From Variovorax sp. YR216 (GTDB lineage: Bacteria; Pseudomonadota; Gammaproteobacteria; Burkholderiales; Burkholderiaceae_C), in NCBI RefSeq assembly GCF_900107745.1, contig NZ_FNRO01000001.1, forward strand, positions 310,001-374,000: 64,000 nt of DNA. Reading direction: 5' to 3'. Numbering within the stretch: position 1 is the first letter of the stretch; every line of letters begins with the position of its first letter. The translations under genes were made by a program, and so were the position numbers. This document shows, piece after piece, positions 37,930 through 47,381 of this stretch. The notes beneath the pieces are model-generated. The model saw only the letters and a list, made by a program, of their open reading frames with translations. It ran no database searches and had not been told where the DNA came from.

Positions 37930-38174
37930 CCCTGCCGGCCTTCGTCGCGAAGTTCTCGCACCGACGGGCCGGGCCGGATCATCGCGTGGAGTGCGTCGAT
38001 CTGGCTCAGCTCGCGCTGGATCTGCTCGTCTGTGATCACCGGCTTGCGACGCACCGGGAGGATGCGCGCCACTTCCTTGCCGTGACGGGTGATGCGAACC
38101 TCCTCGCCCTTTTCGACCGATTCGATCAGGGCCGAGAAGTTGTTCTTCGCCTCATAGATACCGGTGTACTGCAT
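37926..38174 (-). CDS. Phd/YefM-type antitoxin
   Basis: 82 residues. The N-terminal Phd/YefM DNA-binding fold is recognisable (YEAKNNFSALIESVEKGEEVRITRHGKEVARILP); the acidic C-terminal part (RELSQIDALHAM) would wrap the toxin. The ATG at 38174 was chosen because it starts the canonical domain and lies just downstream of a clear promoter and operator region. It represses its own operon, probably as a complex with the toxin. Confidence 0.92.
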   Translation of the reverse strand: MQYTGIYEAKNNFSALIESVEKGEEVRITRHGKEVARILPVRRKPVITDEQIQRELSQIDALHAMIRPGPSVRELRDEGRQG

Positions 38175-38180
38175 GAGTCT

Positions 38181-38239
38181 GACCAGATTTGGAAAGCTGG
38201 CCATTATAGGCATTCCGGCCAGATTTTGAAGTCTGGCCA
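38181..38239 (-). promoter_or_regulatory. Promoter and twin operators of the toxin-antitoxin pair
   Basis: Two related palindromes stand 36 bases apart. The distal one is perfect, GGCCAGA-N8-TCTGGCC (38217-38238). The proximal one is imperfect, ACCAGA-N10-TGGCCA-like (38181-38203). On the minus strand a TATAAT box (38204-38209) lies between them with a TTCAAA-like -35 inside the distal palindrome. Binding of the antitoxin would block the promoter, typical autoregulation. Confidence 0.7.
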
Positions 38240-38257
38240 GAATGGCGGTTCAAGCAA

Positions 38258-39727
38258 TCACTCGGCGCGGTAGTTCGGCGCTTCCTTCGTGATCTGCACG
38301 TCGTGCACGTGGCTTTCGCGGATACCGGCAGCGGTGATCTCGACGAACTCGGCCTTGTTCTTCATGTCCTCGATCGTCGGGCAGCCGCAGTAGCCCATGC
38401 TCGCGCGCAGGCCGCCTGCCATCTGGTAGACGATGGAAACCATGGAGCCCTTGTAGGGCACACGGCCTTCGATGCCTTCGGGAACCAGCTTGTCGGCATT
38501 GGGGTTCCCGGTCGTCGATTCCTGGAAGTAGCGGTCGGCACTGCCCTGCTGCATCGCGCCGATGGAGCCCATGCCGCGGTAGCTCTTGTAGCTGCGGCCC
38601 TGGTACAGGACGATTTCGCCCGGCGCTTCTTCGGTGCCGGCGAACATCCCGCCCATCATCACCGTGCTCGCGCCCGCCGCGATGGCCTTGGCGATGTCGC
38701 CCGAATAGCGGATGCCGCCGTCGGCGATCAATGGTACGTCGGTGCCCTGCAGCGCGGTTGCGACGTTGTCGATCGCCATGATCTGCGGCACACCCACGCC
38801 GGCCACGATTCGGGTGGTGCAGATCGAGCCCGGTCCGATACCGACCTTGACCGCGTCGGCACCGGCGTCGGCCAGTGCGCGGGCGGCATCGCCGGTGGCG
38901 ATGTTGCCGCCGATCACGTCGACCTGCGGATAGTTTCTCTTGACCCAGCGCACGCGCTCGATCACGCCGGCGCTGTGGCCGTGCGCGGTGTCGACCACGA
39001 GGGCATCGACACCGGCCTTGACGAGCGCCTCGACGCGCTCCTCGGTGCCCTCGCCCACGCCGACCGCCGCGCCCACGCGCAGGCGACCGCTGGCGTCGCG
39101 CGCCGCGTTCGGGAAGCTGGTCTGCTTGGTGATGTCCTTGACGGTGATCAGGCCCTTGAGCTCCCAGGCGTTGTTGATGACCAGCAGCCGTTCGAGCTTG
39201 TGCTTGTTGAGCAGCGCCTTGGCGTCGGCCAAGGTGGTGCCGTCAGGCACGGTGATGAGCTTGTCGCGCTGGGTCATGATCTCGCTGACCGGGGCGTCGT
39301 AGCGGCTCTCGAACCTCAGGTCGCGACCGGTCACGATGCCAACGACCTTGCCGGCATCGCACACCGGGAAACCCGAGATCCCGAGCTGCTCGGAGAGCGC
39401 CATGACCTGGCGGACGGTGTGCGTCGGCGTGATCACCACCGGGTCGCGTAGCACACCCGACTCGTAGCGCTTCACCTTGGCGACCTGCGCGGCCTGCTCG
39501 GCGGGCGTGAAGTTCTTGTGGACGATGCCGATACCGCCTTCCTGCGCCATCGCGATCGCGAGACGGGCCTCGGTCACGGTGTCCATGGCGGCGGAGACCA
39601 GGGGCAGGTTCAGGGTGATGTTTCGGGAGAGCCGGGTGGCGAGGGAGGTGTCCTTCGGGAGGACCTGGGAATACGCTGGCACCAGCAACACGTCGTCGAA
39701 GGTGAGCGCTTTGCCGAGAAGGCGCAT
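38258..39727 (-). CDS. guaB: IMP dehydrogenase
   Basis: 489 residues. TIM-barrel catalytic domain interrupted by two CBS domains (about 95-200: [19 protein letters not shown]...[10 protein letters not shown]). The catalytic cysteine is in GPGSICTTR and the flap in MGSIGAMQ. It oxidises IMP to XMP, the step before GuaA. The ATG at 39727 has a GGAGC site; the frame is open upstream but that sequence is not family-like. Confidence 0.97.
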   Translation of the reverse strand: MRLLGKALTFDDVLLVPAYSQVLPKDTSLATRLSRNITLNLPLVSAAMDTVTEARLAIAMAQEGGIGIVHKNFTPAEQAAQVAKVKRYESGVLRDPVVITPTHTVRQVMALSEQLGISGFPVCDAGKVVGIVTGRDLRFESRYDAPVSEIMTQRDKLITVPDGTTLADAKALLNKHKLERLLVINNAWELKGLITVKDITKQTSFPNAARDASGRLRVGAAVGVGEGTEERVEALVKAGVDALVVDTAHGHSAGVIERVRWVKRNYPQVDVIGGNIATGDAARALADAGADAVKVGIGPGSICTTRIVAGVGVPQIMAIDNVATALQGTDVPLIADGGIRYSGDIAKAIAAGASTVMMGGMFAGTEEAPGEIVLYQGRSYKSYRGMGSIGAMQQGSADRYFQESTTGNPNADKLVPEGIEGRVPYKGSMVSIVYQMAGGLRASMGYCGCPTIEDMKNKAEFVEITAAGIRESHVHDVQITKEAPNYRAE

Positions 39728-39898
39728 GGGTGAAGCTCCAAAAGATGGATTGTAACGATCGGCAGGTCGTTTCTTGGGCCCAGGGGCTTGAGTCTGGCCT
39801 CCCACGGAGACCCGAAGCCGGTCAGAATTCGGAAAAGAGCGTTGCGAAAACGCCAGCTTTCAGGTTGCAAAACGTAAGGGAACGCTAAACTGCCGCCC

Positions 39899-40411
39899 AT
39901 GAAACTCGCGCATCTTCTCGTCATTGGATCGGTGTTCCTGCTGCCCCTGGGCGCGCAGGCGCAATGGCAATGGATCGACAAGGACAACAAGAAGGTCTTC
40001 AGCGATCAGCCGCCCCCGATCGATATTCCCGAGAAGAGCATCCTGCGCAGGCCCAGCACCGCCAAGCGCCTGAACTTCAGCACGCCGGCCGCGCCGGAAG
40101 GCGCCGCCAAGGACACGCCGGCCGCGGCCCCCATCGCTGCCGCCAAGCCGTCCGGTGTCGACAAGGATCTCGAGGAAAAGGCGCGCAAGGCCGAGGAAGC
40201 CGAAAAGGCCAAGCAGGCCGCCGAAGAGCAGAAGATCGCCCAGGCCAAGGCGGACAACTGCAAGCGCGCCCGCGAAGGCAAGGCCACGATGGACAGCGGC
40301 ATCCGCGTGGCGCGTGTCAATGCGCAGGGCGAACGCGAGATCATGGACGACGACATGCGCGCCGCCGAGCAAAAACGGCTTCAGGGCGTGATTAGTTCCG
40401 ATTGCAAGTGA
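39899..40411 (+). CDS. DUF4124-domain periplasmic protein
   Basis: 170 residues: signal peptide to about 22 (GAQAQ), then the DUF4124 motif QWIDKDNKKVFSDQPPP, an Ala/Pro linker, and a long charged coiled coil rich in EKAKQAAEEQK. The C-terminus has conserved cysteines (DNCKRAREG, SSDCK). The family is common in betaproteobacteria with no known role. It is divergent from guaB. Confidence 0.85.
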   Translation: MKLAHLLVIGSVFLLPLGAQAQWQWIDKDNKKVFSDQPPPIDIPEKSILRRPSTAKRLNFSTPAAPEGAAKDTPAAAPIAAAKPSGVDKDLEEKARKAEEAEKAKQAAEEQKIAQAKADNCKRAREGKATMDSGIRVARVNAQGEREIMDDDMRAAEQKRLQGVISSDCK

Positions 40412-40430
40412 GCGGCCCTGCGGCTGCCCT

Positions 40431-40766
40431 TCAGTAGCCCGCCTTGCCGCCCTTGCGGCGGCGCGCGAACAGCCCGGTCCCACGGGCTCCCTGTTGCTTG
40501 AAGCGCTCACGTCGCGCCACCTTGGGGTCGACGGTGAGCGGGCGACAGAGCTCGACGCGATCGAGATTCGCGACCGCCTGCGTCCAGTCGACGGAACGCC
40601 CCCAGATCCCTGGCGCCGCAGCCTGCCAATCGAACGCCGGATATGCCGCGCCAAGGCCGCTCGCAACAACTGCATCGCGCACCGATGCCCCGTCGGCCAC
40701 GCTCACGATCTCCTCGAAAACCTCCCGCGGCGCCGGCGAGCAAACCACTGTCACTTGCAGCAGCAT
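40431..40766 (-). CDS. rnfH: RnfH family protein
   Basis: 111 residues of ubiquitin-like fold, UPF0125/RnfH. The block AFDWQAAAPGIWGRSVDW and DRVELCRPLTVDPKVARRERF is the family signature. The start overlaps the ratA stop by one base. RatA-RnfH pairing next to smpB is common in proteobacteria; RnfH function is unproven. Confidence 0.92.
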   Translation of the reverse strand: MLLQVTVVCSPAPREVFEEIVSVADGASVRDAVVASGLGAAYPAFDWQAAAPGIWGRSVDWTQAVANLDRVELCRPLTVDPKVARRERFKQQGARGTGLFARRRKGGKAGY

Positions 40767-41212
40767 CAGGCAGCGCCGTAGATGTGCTCTGCGCGCTTCA
40801 CGAACGCTTCGACCAGGTTGGAAGCGATCTTGTCGAACACGGGGCCGACAAGTGTCTGCAGCGCAATGCTGTTGAAGCCGTACGTGAGGTTCAGCTCGAC
40901 GCGACAGGCTCGCTCGCCCTCTTCACCCACCGGCGTGAACTTCCAGAGGCCATCGAGATTGGAGAAAGGTCCGTCGACGAGCTTCAGATGCACCTCGCGG
41001 CCGGGCACATGGGTGTTGCGGGTGGTGAAGCTCTTGTGCAAGCCGCTGAACGCAAGGCCGACTTCGGCCGTCATGCCGAAGTCGTCCTGTTCGATCACCT
41101 TGGACCGGTCGCACCACGGCAGGAACTCCGGGTACCTGGCCACGTCGGTCACCAGGGCGTACATCTCGTCGGCGCTGTACCAGATGAGGATGGACTTGTG
41201 GACTGTTTTCAT
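40766..41212 (-). CDS. ratA: RatA/Coq10-like START-domain protein
   Basis: 148 residues. The START-fold Coq10/RatA family is shown by VTDVARYPEFLPWC near the N-terminus and the WKFTPVG and LNLTYGFNS segments. Homologues bind ubiquinone (Coq10), and E. coli RatA was described as inhibiting ribosome subunit joining, although the chaperone-like quinone role is more widely accepted. It is divergent from smpB, 62 bases away. Confidence 0.92.
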   Translation of the reverse strand: MKTVHKSILIWYSADEMYALVTDVARYPEFLPWCDRSKVIEQDDFGMTAEVGLAFSGLHKSFTTRNTHVPGREVHLKLVDGPFSNLDGLWKFTPVGEEGERACRVELNLTYGFNSIALQTLVGPVFDKIASNLVEAFVKRAEHIYGAA

Positions 41213-41274
41213 AGAATGGGCACAGCGTGCGCGACGGATTGTATTGAAGCCATGCCGACCTCACTTGATTCACC

Positions 41275-41754
41275 ATGGCCACAAAAAAGAAGCAGGACCC
41301 CTCTTCCCGGATCGCGGACAACAAGAAAGCCGCGTACAACTATTTCTTCGAGGAGCGCTTCGAGGCCGGTATGGTCCTCGAAGGCTGGGAGGTCAAGTCG
41401 CTGCGCGAAGGCAAAGTGCAACTGACCGACGGCTACGTGGTCATCCGCGACGGCGAACTCTTCGTGATCGGCTGCCAGATCAATCCCCTTCGATCCGCGT
41501 CGACCCACATCACGCCCGATTCGGTGCGCACCAAGAAGCTGCTCCTGCACAAGGAGCAGATCCGCCGTCTCATCGGCAAGGTGGAGCAAAAGGGCTATAC
41601 CCTCATCCCGATCAATCTCCACTGGAAGGCCGGCAAGGTCAAATGCGAGATCGCTCTGGCGAAGGGCAAGGCCGAGCACGACAAGCGTGACACCATCAAG
41701 GACCGTGAAGGCAAGCGTGAAGTCGAACGGGCCATGAAGAACCGAACCCGCTGA
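41275..41754 (+). CDS. smpB: SsrA-binding protein SmpB
   Basis: 159 residues, the standard length. Motifs: [32 protein letters not shown], then the C-terminal basic tail (KHDKRD-like and KRE-rich, ending KNRTR). SmpB binds tmRNA to rescue stalled ribosomes. No tmRNA gene was recognised in the window. The acyltransferase gene starts 10 bases after it. Confidence 0.97.
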   Translation: MATKKKQDPSSRIADNKKAAYNYFFEERFEAGMVLEGWEVKSLREGKVQLTDGYVVIRDGELFVIGCQINPLRSASTHITPDSVRTKKLLLHKEQIRRLIGKVEQKGYTLIPINLHWKAGKVKCEIALAKGKAEHDKRDTIKDREGKREVERAMKNRTR

Positions 41755-41764
41755 GGAATCCCGG

Positions 41765-42340
41765 ATGGCGCTGCAACCCCTGGACGCCTCCCGCGTCAAT
41801 CCGCTCGAAGGCGGCCCGAGCTTTTCGCTGGGCAACCGGATCATGCGCGCCCTCTGGAGCGTGACCTGGGCGGTCCTCGCGTCCTGGACGCCGCCACAGA
41901 TGAGCTTCTGGCGCCGCTTCCTCCTGAAGCTCTTCGGCGCCAGGCTGGGCGAGTCGTGCGACGTGCGCGGCAGCGCGAAAGTCTGGTATCCCCCTCACCT
42001 GCATCTGGCCGATCGCGCGCTCCTGGCCGAGCGGGTGACTTGCTACAACATGGCGCCAATCTCGCTCGGACGCGGCGCGCTGGTGTCGCAAGGGGCGCAT
42101 CTCTGCGCGGGCACCCACGACATCTCCTCGCCCGCGTTTCAGTTGATCGCGCGGCCGATCACGATCGGTCCCCAGGCCTGGATCGCGGCCGAGGCCTTCG
42201 TCGGCCCTGGCGTGGAAGTCGGCGAAGGGGCGGTGCTGGGAGCGCGCAGCGTCGCATTCCGCTCGCTCGACCCGTGGACGGTCTATGGCGGCAACCCTGC
42301 GAAGCCGCTCAAGCGACGCGTCCTCAGAGACGCAGGCTGA
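41765..42340 (+). CDS. Left-handed beta-helix acyltransferase (WcaF-like)
   Basis: 191 residues. The N-terminal helix part is followed by hexapeptide turns (SVAFRSLDPWTVYGGNPAKPLKRR at the end, and VEVGEGAVLGA). The sequence PWTVYGGNPAKPLK is typical of WcaF/NodL/maltose acetyltransferases acting on sugars in polysaccharide or lipid decoration. No other polysaccharide genes are adjacent, so the substrate is open. Confidence 0.88.
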   Translation: MALQPLDASRVNPLEGGPSFSLGNRIMRALWSVTWAVLASWTPPQMSFWRRFLLKLFGARLGESCDVRGSAKVWYPPHLHLADRALLAERVTCYNMAPISLGRGALVSQGAHLCAGTHDISSPAFQLIARPITIGPQAWIAAEAFVGPGVEVGEGAVLGARSVAFRSLDPWTVYGGNPAKPLKRRVLRDAG

Positions 42341-42410
42341 TCTTTTTTCGGGGGGCGTGGAATAAACGCCATTCCATAGGCGTTCATGCAGCATCAGCCA
42401 AACTGCATCC

Positions 42411-42920
42411 ATGGATTCCAGCGTCATCGTCGAACACATCCCGAGCCTGCGCCGCTATGCACGGGCGCTGACGGGCGACGCGTGGGCCGCCGATGACCTG
42501 GTGCAGGACACCCTCGAGCGCGCCTGCACCAAATGGCGGCTCTGGAGCGTCGGCACGGATCTCCGCGCATGGCTCTTCACGATCATGCACAACGTGTTCG
42601 CGAGCCAGGTTCGCCGCGCACCCGCACGCAATACGGTCGACGTCGACGACGTGATCCACGAACTGCGCGTCGTCGACTCGCATCGCGACCAGGCCATCGA
42701 TCTTCAGCGTTGCGTGCTGCTCCTGCCCGAGGACCAGCGCGCCGTGCTGCTGCTGGTGGCGCTGGAAGACCTGTCCTATGCGCAGGTTGCCAAGGTGCTC
42801 GGCGTTCCGCTCGGCACCGTGATGTCGCGCCTTTCGCGGGCGCGCGATCGCCTGAGAGAACTGATGGAAGCAGCGCCGCCGCCGGTCACGACCCGCCCTG
42901 GTCTGCGGCGCCTCAAATAG
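42411..42920 (+). CDS. ECF-type RNA polymerase sigma factor
   Basis: 169 residues: region 2 (LRRYARALTGDAWAADDLVQDTLERACTKW, with RAWLFTIMHNVF) and region 4 (LPEDQRAVLLLVALEDLSYAQVAKVLGVPLGTVMSRLSRARDRLRELM). The 6-base gap to the anti-sigma gene shows they act as a pair. It probably controls its own operon and the lipoprotein gene. Confidence 0.92.
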   Translation: MDSSVIVEHIPSLRRYARALTGDAWAADDLVQDTLERACTKWRLWSVGTDLRAWLFTIMHNVFASQVRRAPARNTVDVDDVIHELRVVDSHRDQAIDLQRCVLLLPEDQRAVLLLVALEDLSYAQVAKVLGVPLGTVMSRLSRARDRLRELMEAAPPPVTTRPGLRRLK

Positions 42921-42926
42921 CCGGCC

Positions 42927-43661
42927 ATGAAGACCACCGATACCGATTTCGATGACGGCTCGCCCGACTGGCAGGCGCAGCGTGACGCCCTGCGGCAACT
43001 GCATCGCGACGTGCTGGACGAGCCGATTCCGGCAAACCTGCTGGCCGCGGCGGGACTGGCCGCGCAGTCGCACGCCCGCAAGGCCATGTGGGCACGCTGG
43101 GGCGGCATGGCTGCAGGCATCGCAATGGCGTTTGGCGCAGGCTGGCTGGCCAGCGCGCAATGGTCCGGCTCCCACACCGGTTCGATGCTGGCGCGATCAC
43201 CGGCGGCCCGAGAGTTCGTCCATGCCGCCGCTGTGGCGCACGTGGTCTATGCGCCGGAGAAGCGTCATCCGGTCGAAGTCGCCGCGGCCGAACAGCAGCA
43301 TCTCGTCCAATGGCTGTCCAAGCGACTCGACAAGCCCTTGCGGGTGCCCGATCTCTCTGCACAGGGCTACGCGCTCGTCGGTGGCCGGCTGCTGCCGGGC
43401 AACGAAGGCGCCCGCGCACAGTTCATGTTCGAGCGCGCTGGCGGCGAAAGGCTCACCCTCTATGTCGGTAGTCTGGGGCCGTCGTCGAGTGCGCCGCGCG
43501 CCGACGAAACGGCATTCCGCTTCTCGGCCGACGGTCCGGTCCCCAGCTTCTATTGGGTCGACCGCGGCTTCGGCTATGCACTGACCGGCCCGCTCTCGCG
43601 GGACGCTCTGCTCACGCTTGCCACCGCGGTGTACCGTCAGCTCGAAAAGGCCGATGGATAG
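42927..43661 (+). CDS. Predicted transmembrane anti-sigma factor
   Basis: 244 residues with one membrane helix (about 58-76: GGMAAGIAMAFGAGWLA) between an N-terminal cytoplasmic segment rich in charged helices and a C-terminal periplasmic domain (to 244). The anti-sigma zinc motif HxxxCxxC was not seen, so it is a non-zinc type. Partner function is inferred from its position after the ECF gene. Confidence 0.85.
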   Translation: MKTTDTDFDDGSPDWQAQRDALRQLHRDVLDEPIPANLLAAAGLAAQSHARKAMWARWGGMAAGIAMAFGAGWLASAQWSGSHTGSMLARSPAAREFVHAAAVAHVVYAPEKRHPVEVAAAEQQHLVQWLSKRLDKPLRVPDLSAQGYALVGGRLLPGNEGARAQFMFERAGGERLTLYVGSLGPSSSAPRADETAFRFSADGPVPSFYWVDRGFGYALTGPLSRDALLTLATAVYRQLEKADG

Positions 43662-43706
43662 ACTGCGACCTCGCACCGCTTTTTTTCAACCGAAGGAGAA
43701 AACTTC

Positions 43707-44090
43707 ATGAAACTGCTCAGCGCCTCGATCCTCACTGCCGCCCTGCTTGCCGGCTGCGGAAGCATGTCTCCCGCGCCGGACACGCCCACCCGCACCGCCG
43801 ACGGCGTGCTGATCGGCCCGACGGGCATGACGCTCTACACCTTCGACCGCGACGCGCCCAACAGCGGCAAGTCGGCCTGCAACGGTCCGTGCGCCACCAA
43901 CTGGCCGCCGCTCCCGGTGGCCGATTCGGCCAAGCCCATGGGTGCCTACACGATCATCACGCGCGACGACGGCAAGAAGCAGTGGGCCTACAAGGGAGCG
44001 CCGCTGTACTACTGGGCGAAGGACGTCAAGCCCGGCGACAAGACCGGTGACGGCATGTTGAGCGGAGCCTGGAAGGTCGCTCGCCCCTGA
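43707..44090 (+). CDS. Lipoprotein with Lipoprotein_15 (YxxWxxD) repeats
   Basis: 127 residues: signal peptide with lipobox LLAGC (C about 17) and two COG4315/PF03640 repeats (MTLYTFDRDAPNSGKSACNGPCATNWPPL and QWAYKGAPLYYWAKDVKPGD). Proteins of this family are secreted or outer-membrane-anchored, of unknown role, and often associated with ECF sigma systems. It is 45 bases after the anti-sigma gene and ends in a strong terminator. Confidence 0.9.
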   Translation: MKLLSASILTAALLAGCGSMSPAPDTPTRTADGVLIGPTGMTLYTFDRDAPNSGKSACNGPCATNWPPLPVADSAKPMGAYTIITRDDGKKQWAYKGAPLYYWAKDVKPGDKTGDGMLSGAWKVARP

Positions 44091-44110
44091 ACGGCGGCAA
44101 GGCACAAAGA

Positions 44111-44137
44111 AAAAGGGCCGGCAACCGGCCCTTTTTT
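44111..44137. terminator. Bidirectional intrinsic terminator
   Basis: GGGCCGG-CAA-CCGGCCC stem (7 bases) preceded by an A-run and followed by six T residues, so it can stop transcription from both sides: the lipoprotein gene on plus and the YXWGXW gene on minus. Confidence 0.9.
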
Positions 44138-44153
44138 CATTGGCGGGAGCGGC

Positions 44154-44564
44154 TCAGCACCGGCCCTTTTTCGCTTGTCCCGGAGGGCAGTGATAGTGGT
44201 CACCATCGTAGTCGTCACGGTCGTGGCGGTGGCCCTTCGGCTCCTTGTACTTGGCTGCCTTCCATTCGGGCTCGACCCAGCGCCATCCGCCCTCGGCGCG
44301 CACCCAGCGACCCGGCGCATAGACGTAGTCCGGTCTTGCGGGCTGCCAGTAGCCCTGCTGCCAGGCATAGGCGTCATGCCGGTACTGCCAGACCCCCGGC
44401 ACCCACACATAGCCCACGCGCGGCGGCGGCACCGGCTCGTAGCGCGGCGCGGGCGGCGCCACGGCGACGAGGCCGGGCACGTTGATGTTGATCGAAACCT
44501 GCGCCGACGCAACGAACGGCGCGGCGGCCAAGGCGCATGCCAGGAGAGTGGATGAAAGTCGCAT
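44154..44564 (-). CDS. Secreted YXWGXW-repeat protein
   Basis: 136 residues: signal peptide (about 1-22, ASAQ) and repeated Trp/Tyr-Pro-Gly motifs (YVWVPGVWQYRH, YVYAPGRWVRAEGGWRWVEP), ending in a His/Asp-rich tail (HRHDRDDYDGDHYHC). The family is abundant in Burkholderiales, function unknown; envelope location is likely. The ATG at 44564 has an AAGGAAGG site; a TTG just before it is less likely. Confidence 0.85.
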   Translation of the reverse strand: MRLSSTLLACALAAAPFVASAQVSININVPGLVAVAPPAPRYEPVPPPRVGYVWVPGVWQYRHDAYAWQQGYWQPARPDYVYAPGRWVRAEGGWRWVEPEWKAAKYKEPKGHRHDRDDYDGDHYHCPPGQAKKGRC

Positions 44565-44631
44565 CAATACCTTCCTTCGAAAACGATTAAACGCGGCGAT
44601 CCCTGTCTGGTGGACAGGGCTTGTCCCAGGC

Positions 44632-45549
44632 TCAGGGGGCTCCGCTCAGCGCGGCGCGCGGTGCGCGTCGCTCGCGCATGCCGAGCAGTTCGTTGAAGAC
44701 CAGTGCGCCAATCACCAGGGCGCCACCGGTCAGCACGCTCGACGGTGGCTCTTCGCCGGCGCCGGCCCAGGCCAGCGCGATGCCGAAGATCACCTCCAGA
44801 AGCGCGAGCAGCGACACTTCGGGTGCCTTCAGCACGCGGGCGCAGATCACCGAAAGCACGCACGGGATCGCGAGTTGCACGAGGCCGAGAAAGGCCAGCA
44901 GGCCGAGGTCATGCGCGTTGGCCTGAAAGGGCCATGCAAGCGGCAGCGTCACCAGGGCCGAGATCGCCGCACCGATGAGCACCGCCGGTACGAGGTCGAT
45001 GTCATGCCCCTTCGCATGCGCATGCTGGACGACGGTCCAGTTGCACGCAGCCGCGATGGGAACGCACAAGGCCACGAGCGTGCCGACGAGCAGGCCCTCC
45101 CCGAGTTGCGTGCCGTACATCCAGCCAATGCCCAGCCCCGCCACCACGATGGCGAACCAGGTCCGCGCAGGCAGCTTGTGCCCGATGAAGATTCTCGCGA
45201 CGAGCGCCGTGAGCAGCGGCCCGACGGCCATGGTCACGAGCACATTGGCAACGCTGGTCAGCGTGAGCGCCACCATGAACGCGGTGAACATGACGCTCCA
45301 GCACACGCCCGAGATCCACAACTCGCGGCCACCGCGACGGATCTTGGCGAACACCGCCGGCCCCTGCCACAGCGGCAGGATGACGAGCAGCGCAAGCAGC
45401 GTGAAGAAGCTGCGCCAGAACGTCACCTCGAAGCTGCGCGCGTGCTCCAGATGCCGCGTGACGAGGCCCGCCGTGGCCCACATCAGGGTCACGGCGACCA
45501 TCAGCCAGGCCGCACGGCCATGGGTCAAGCCACGACCCGCGGCCCGCAT
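44632..45549 (-). CDS. EamA/DMT-family transporter
   Basis: 305 residues with ten predicted helices in two EamA halves (MWATAGLVTRHLE... and VLSVICARVLKAPEVSLLALLEVIFG). These are drug/metabolite exporters or amino-acid/nucleotide permeases; the substrate cannot be read out. The start overlaps the typA stop, so it may be the last gene of the translation operon. Confidence 0.9.
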   Translation of the reverse strand: MRAAGRGLTHGRAAWLMVAVTLMWATAGLVTRHLEHARSFEVTFWRSFFTLLALLVILPLWQGPAVFAKIRRGGRELWISGVCWSVMFTAFMVALTLTSVANVLVTMAVGPLLTALVARIFIGHKLPARTWFAIVVAGLGIGWMYGTQLGEGLLVGTLVALCVPIAAACNWTVVQHAHAKGHDIDLVPAVLIGAAISALVTLPLAWPFQANAHDLGLLAFLGLVQLAIPCVLSVICARVLKAPEVSLLALLEVIFGIALAWAGAGEEPPSSVLTGGALVIGALVFNELLGMRERRAPRAALSGAP

Positions 45550-47381
45550 CAGGCAGCCTCGCGCGAAGCGCGCTTGCGCTCGTGTTCCTTGAGGTAGCGC
45601 TTGCGCAGACGCACGCTCTTGGGCGTGATCTCGACCAACTCGTCGTCCTCGATGAACTCGACGCCGTACTCGAGCGTGAGATCGATCGGCGGCGTGATCT
45701 TGATCGCGTCTTCCTTGCCCGAGACGCGGAAGTTCGTGAGCTGCTTGGTCCGCGTGGCGTTGACCACCAGGTCGTTGTCGCGGCTGTGGATGCCGACGAT
45801 CATGCCCTCGTAGACGGGGTCGTTGGCGCGCACGAACATGCGGCCGCGGTCGTCCAGCTTGCCGAGGGCGTAGGTGAAGATCTCGCCATCGTCCATCGAG
45901 ATCAGCACACCGTTCTTGCGGCCGCCGATGTCGCCCTTGTGCGGTTCGTAGCCGTCGAAGATGTTGGAGATCAGGCCCGATCCGCGCGTCAGGTTGAGGA
46001 ATTCATTGCTGAACCCGATCAGGCCGCGCGCCGGAATGCGGTATTCGAGGCGCACACGCCCCTTGCCGTCCGGCTCCATGTTGACCAGATCGCCCTTGCG
46101 TTCGCCCAGCGCCTGCATGACGCCGCCCTGGTGCTGCTCCTCGATGTCTGCGGTGACCATTTCGATCGGTTCGTGACGGACACCGTCGATGTCCCTGAAC
46201 ACCACGCGCGGCTTCGACACGGCCATTTCATAGCCTTCGCGGCGCATGTTCTCCAGCAGGATGGTCAGGTGCAGCTCGCCGCGGCCCATGACCTCGAAGA
46301 CGCCTTCTTCGTCCGTTTCCTTCACGCGCAGCGCCACGTTGTGCTGGAGCTCCTTCTGCAGGCGGTCCCAGATCTGGCGGCTGGTGACGAACTTGCCTTC
46401 CCGGCCGGCGAGCGGGCTGGTGTTGACGCAGAAGTTCATGGTCAGCGTCGGCTCGTCGACGCGCAGCATCGGCAGCGGCGCCGGCTTGAGCGGATCGGTC
46501 ACGGTGACGCCGATGCCGATGTCCTCGATGCCGTTGATCAGGACGATTTCGCCGGGTCCCGCTTCCTTGGCCTGAACGCGGTCGAGCCCCTGGAACGTCA
46601 GCACTTGATTGACGCGTCCCTTGACCGCCTTGCCGTCCGGTCCTTCCATCACGACGACGTCCATCATTGGCCTGATGGTCCCCGCGTTGACGCGACCCAC
46701 GCCGATGCGGCCGACGAAGGTCGAGAAGTCGAGCGCGGAGATCTGCAACTGCAGCGGTGCATCCGGATCGCCGGCATGCGCAGGCACGTGCTTCAGGACG
46801 GTGTCGAACAGGGCCGACATGTCCGGTCCCCACTGCTCGCCCGGCTCGCCCTCTTCCAGCGACGACCAGCCGTTGATGCCCGATGCGTAGACGACCGGGA
46901 AGTCCAACTGCTCGTCGGTGGCGCCCAGCTTGTCGAACAGGTCGAAGGCGGCGTTGACCACGTGGTCCGGACGCGCACCCGGCTTGTCGACCTTGTTGAC
47001 GACCAGGATCGGCTTGAGGCCGAGCGCCAGCGCCTTCTTGGTCACGAAGCGCGTTTGCGGCATCGGGCCTTCCTGCGCATCGATCAGCAGCACGACGCCG
47101 TCGACCATGCTGAGCGCACGTTCCACTTCGCCGCCGAAGTCCGCGTGCCCGGGGGTGTCCACGATGTTGATGTGGGTGCCCTTCCAGGTGACGGCGCAGT
47201 TCTTGGCCAGGATCGTGATGCCCCGTTCCTTTTCGATGGCGTTGTTGTCCATCACCGTGTCGACCACTTTCTCGTGCTCGGCAAAGGTGCCCGACTGGCG
47301 CAGGAGTTGGTCGACCATCGTGGTCTTGCCATGGTCGACGTGGGCAATGATGGCGATGTTGCGAATCTGATTGGTGCTCAT
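45549..47381 (-). CDS. typA: Ribosome-associated GTPase BipA/TypA
   Basis: 610 residues, as E. coli BipA. The G1 box AHVDHGKT lies at 13-20, followed by [22 protein letters not shown] and the C-terminal EF-G-like domains ending [16 protein letters not shown]. It helps large-subunit maturation and stress response. The ATG at 47381 overlaps the truB stop; the frame is open upstream only by chance through truB. Confidence 0.96.
   Translation of the reverse strand: MSTNQIRNIAIIAHVDHGKTTMVDQLLRQSGTFAEHEKVVDTVMDNNAIEKERGITILAKNCAVTWKGTHINIVDTPGHADFGGEVERALSMVDGVVLLIDAQEGPMPQTRFVTKKALALGLKPILVVNKVDKPGARPDHVVNAAFDLFDKLGATDEQLDFPVVYASGINGWSSLEEGEPGEQWGPDMSALFDTVLKHVPAHAGDPDAPLQLQISALDFSTFVGRIGVGRVNAGTIRPMMDVVVMEGPDGKAVKGRVNQVLTFQGLDRVQAKEAGPGEIVLINGIEDIGIGVTVTDPLKPAPLPMLRVDEPTLTMNFCVNTSPLAGREGKFVTSRQIWDRLQKELQHNVALRVKETDEEGVFEVMGRGELHLTILLENMRREGYEMAVSKPRVVFRDIDGVRHEPIEMVTADIEEQHQGGVMQALGERKGDLVNMEPDGKGRVRLEYRIPARGLIGFSNEFLNLTRGSGLISNIFDGYEPHKGDIGGRKNGVLISMDDGEIFTYALGKLDDRGRMFVRANDPVYEGMIVGIHSRDNDLVVNATRTKQLTNFRVSGKEDAIKITPPIDLTLEYGVEFIEDDELVEITPKSVRLRKRYLKEHERKRASREAA

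Noticed and set aside
42300..42365. Terminator after the acyltransferase gene
   Set aside because: A T-run is present, but only a short 5-base GCGTC/GACGC pairing precedes it and it is separated from the T-run, so support is too weak.
41213..42410. tmRNA gene near smpB
   Set aside because: No tRNA-Ala-like ends or tag-peptide frame were found; smpB and ssrA are often unlinked.
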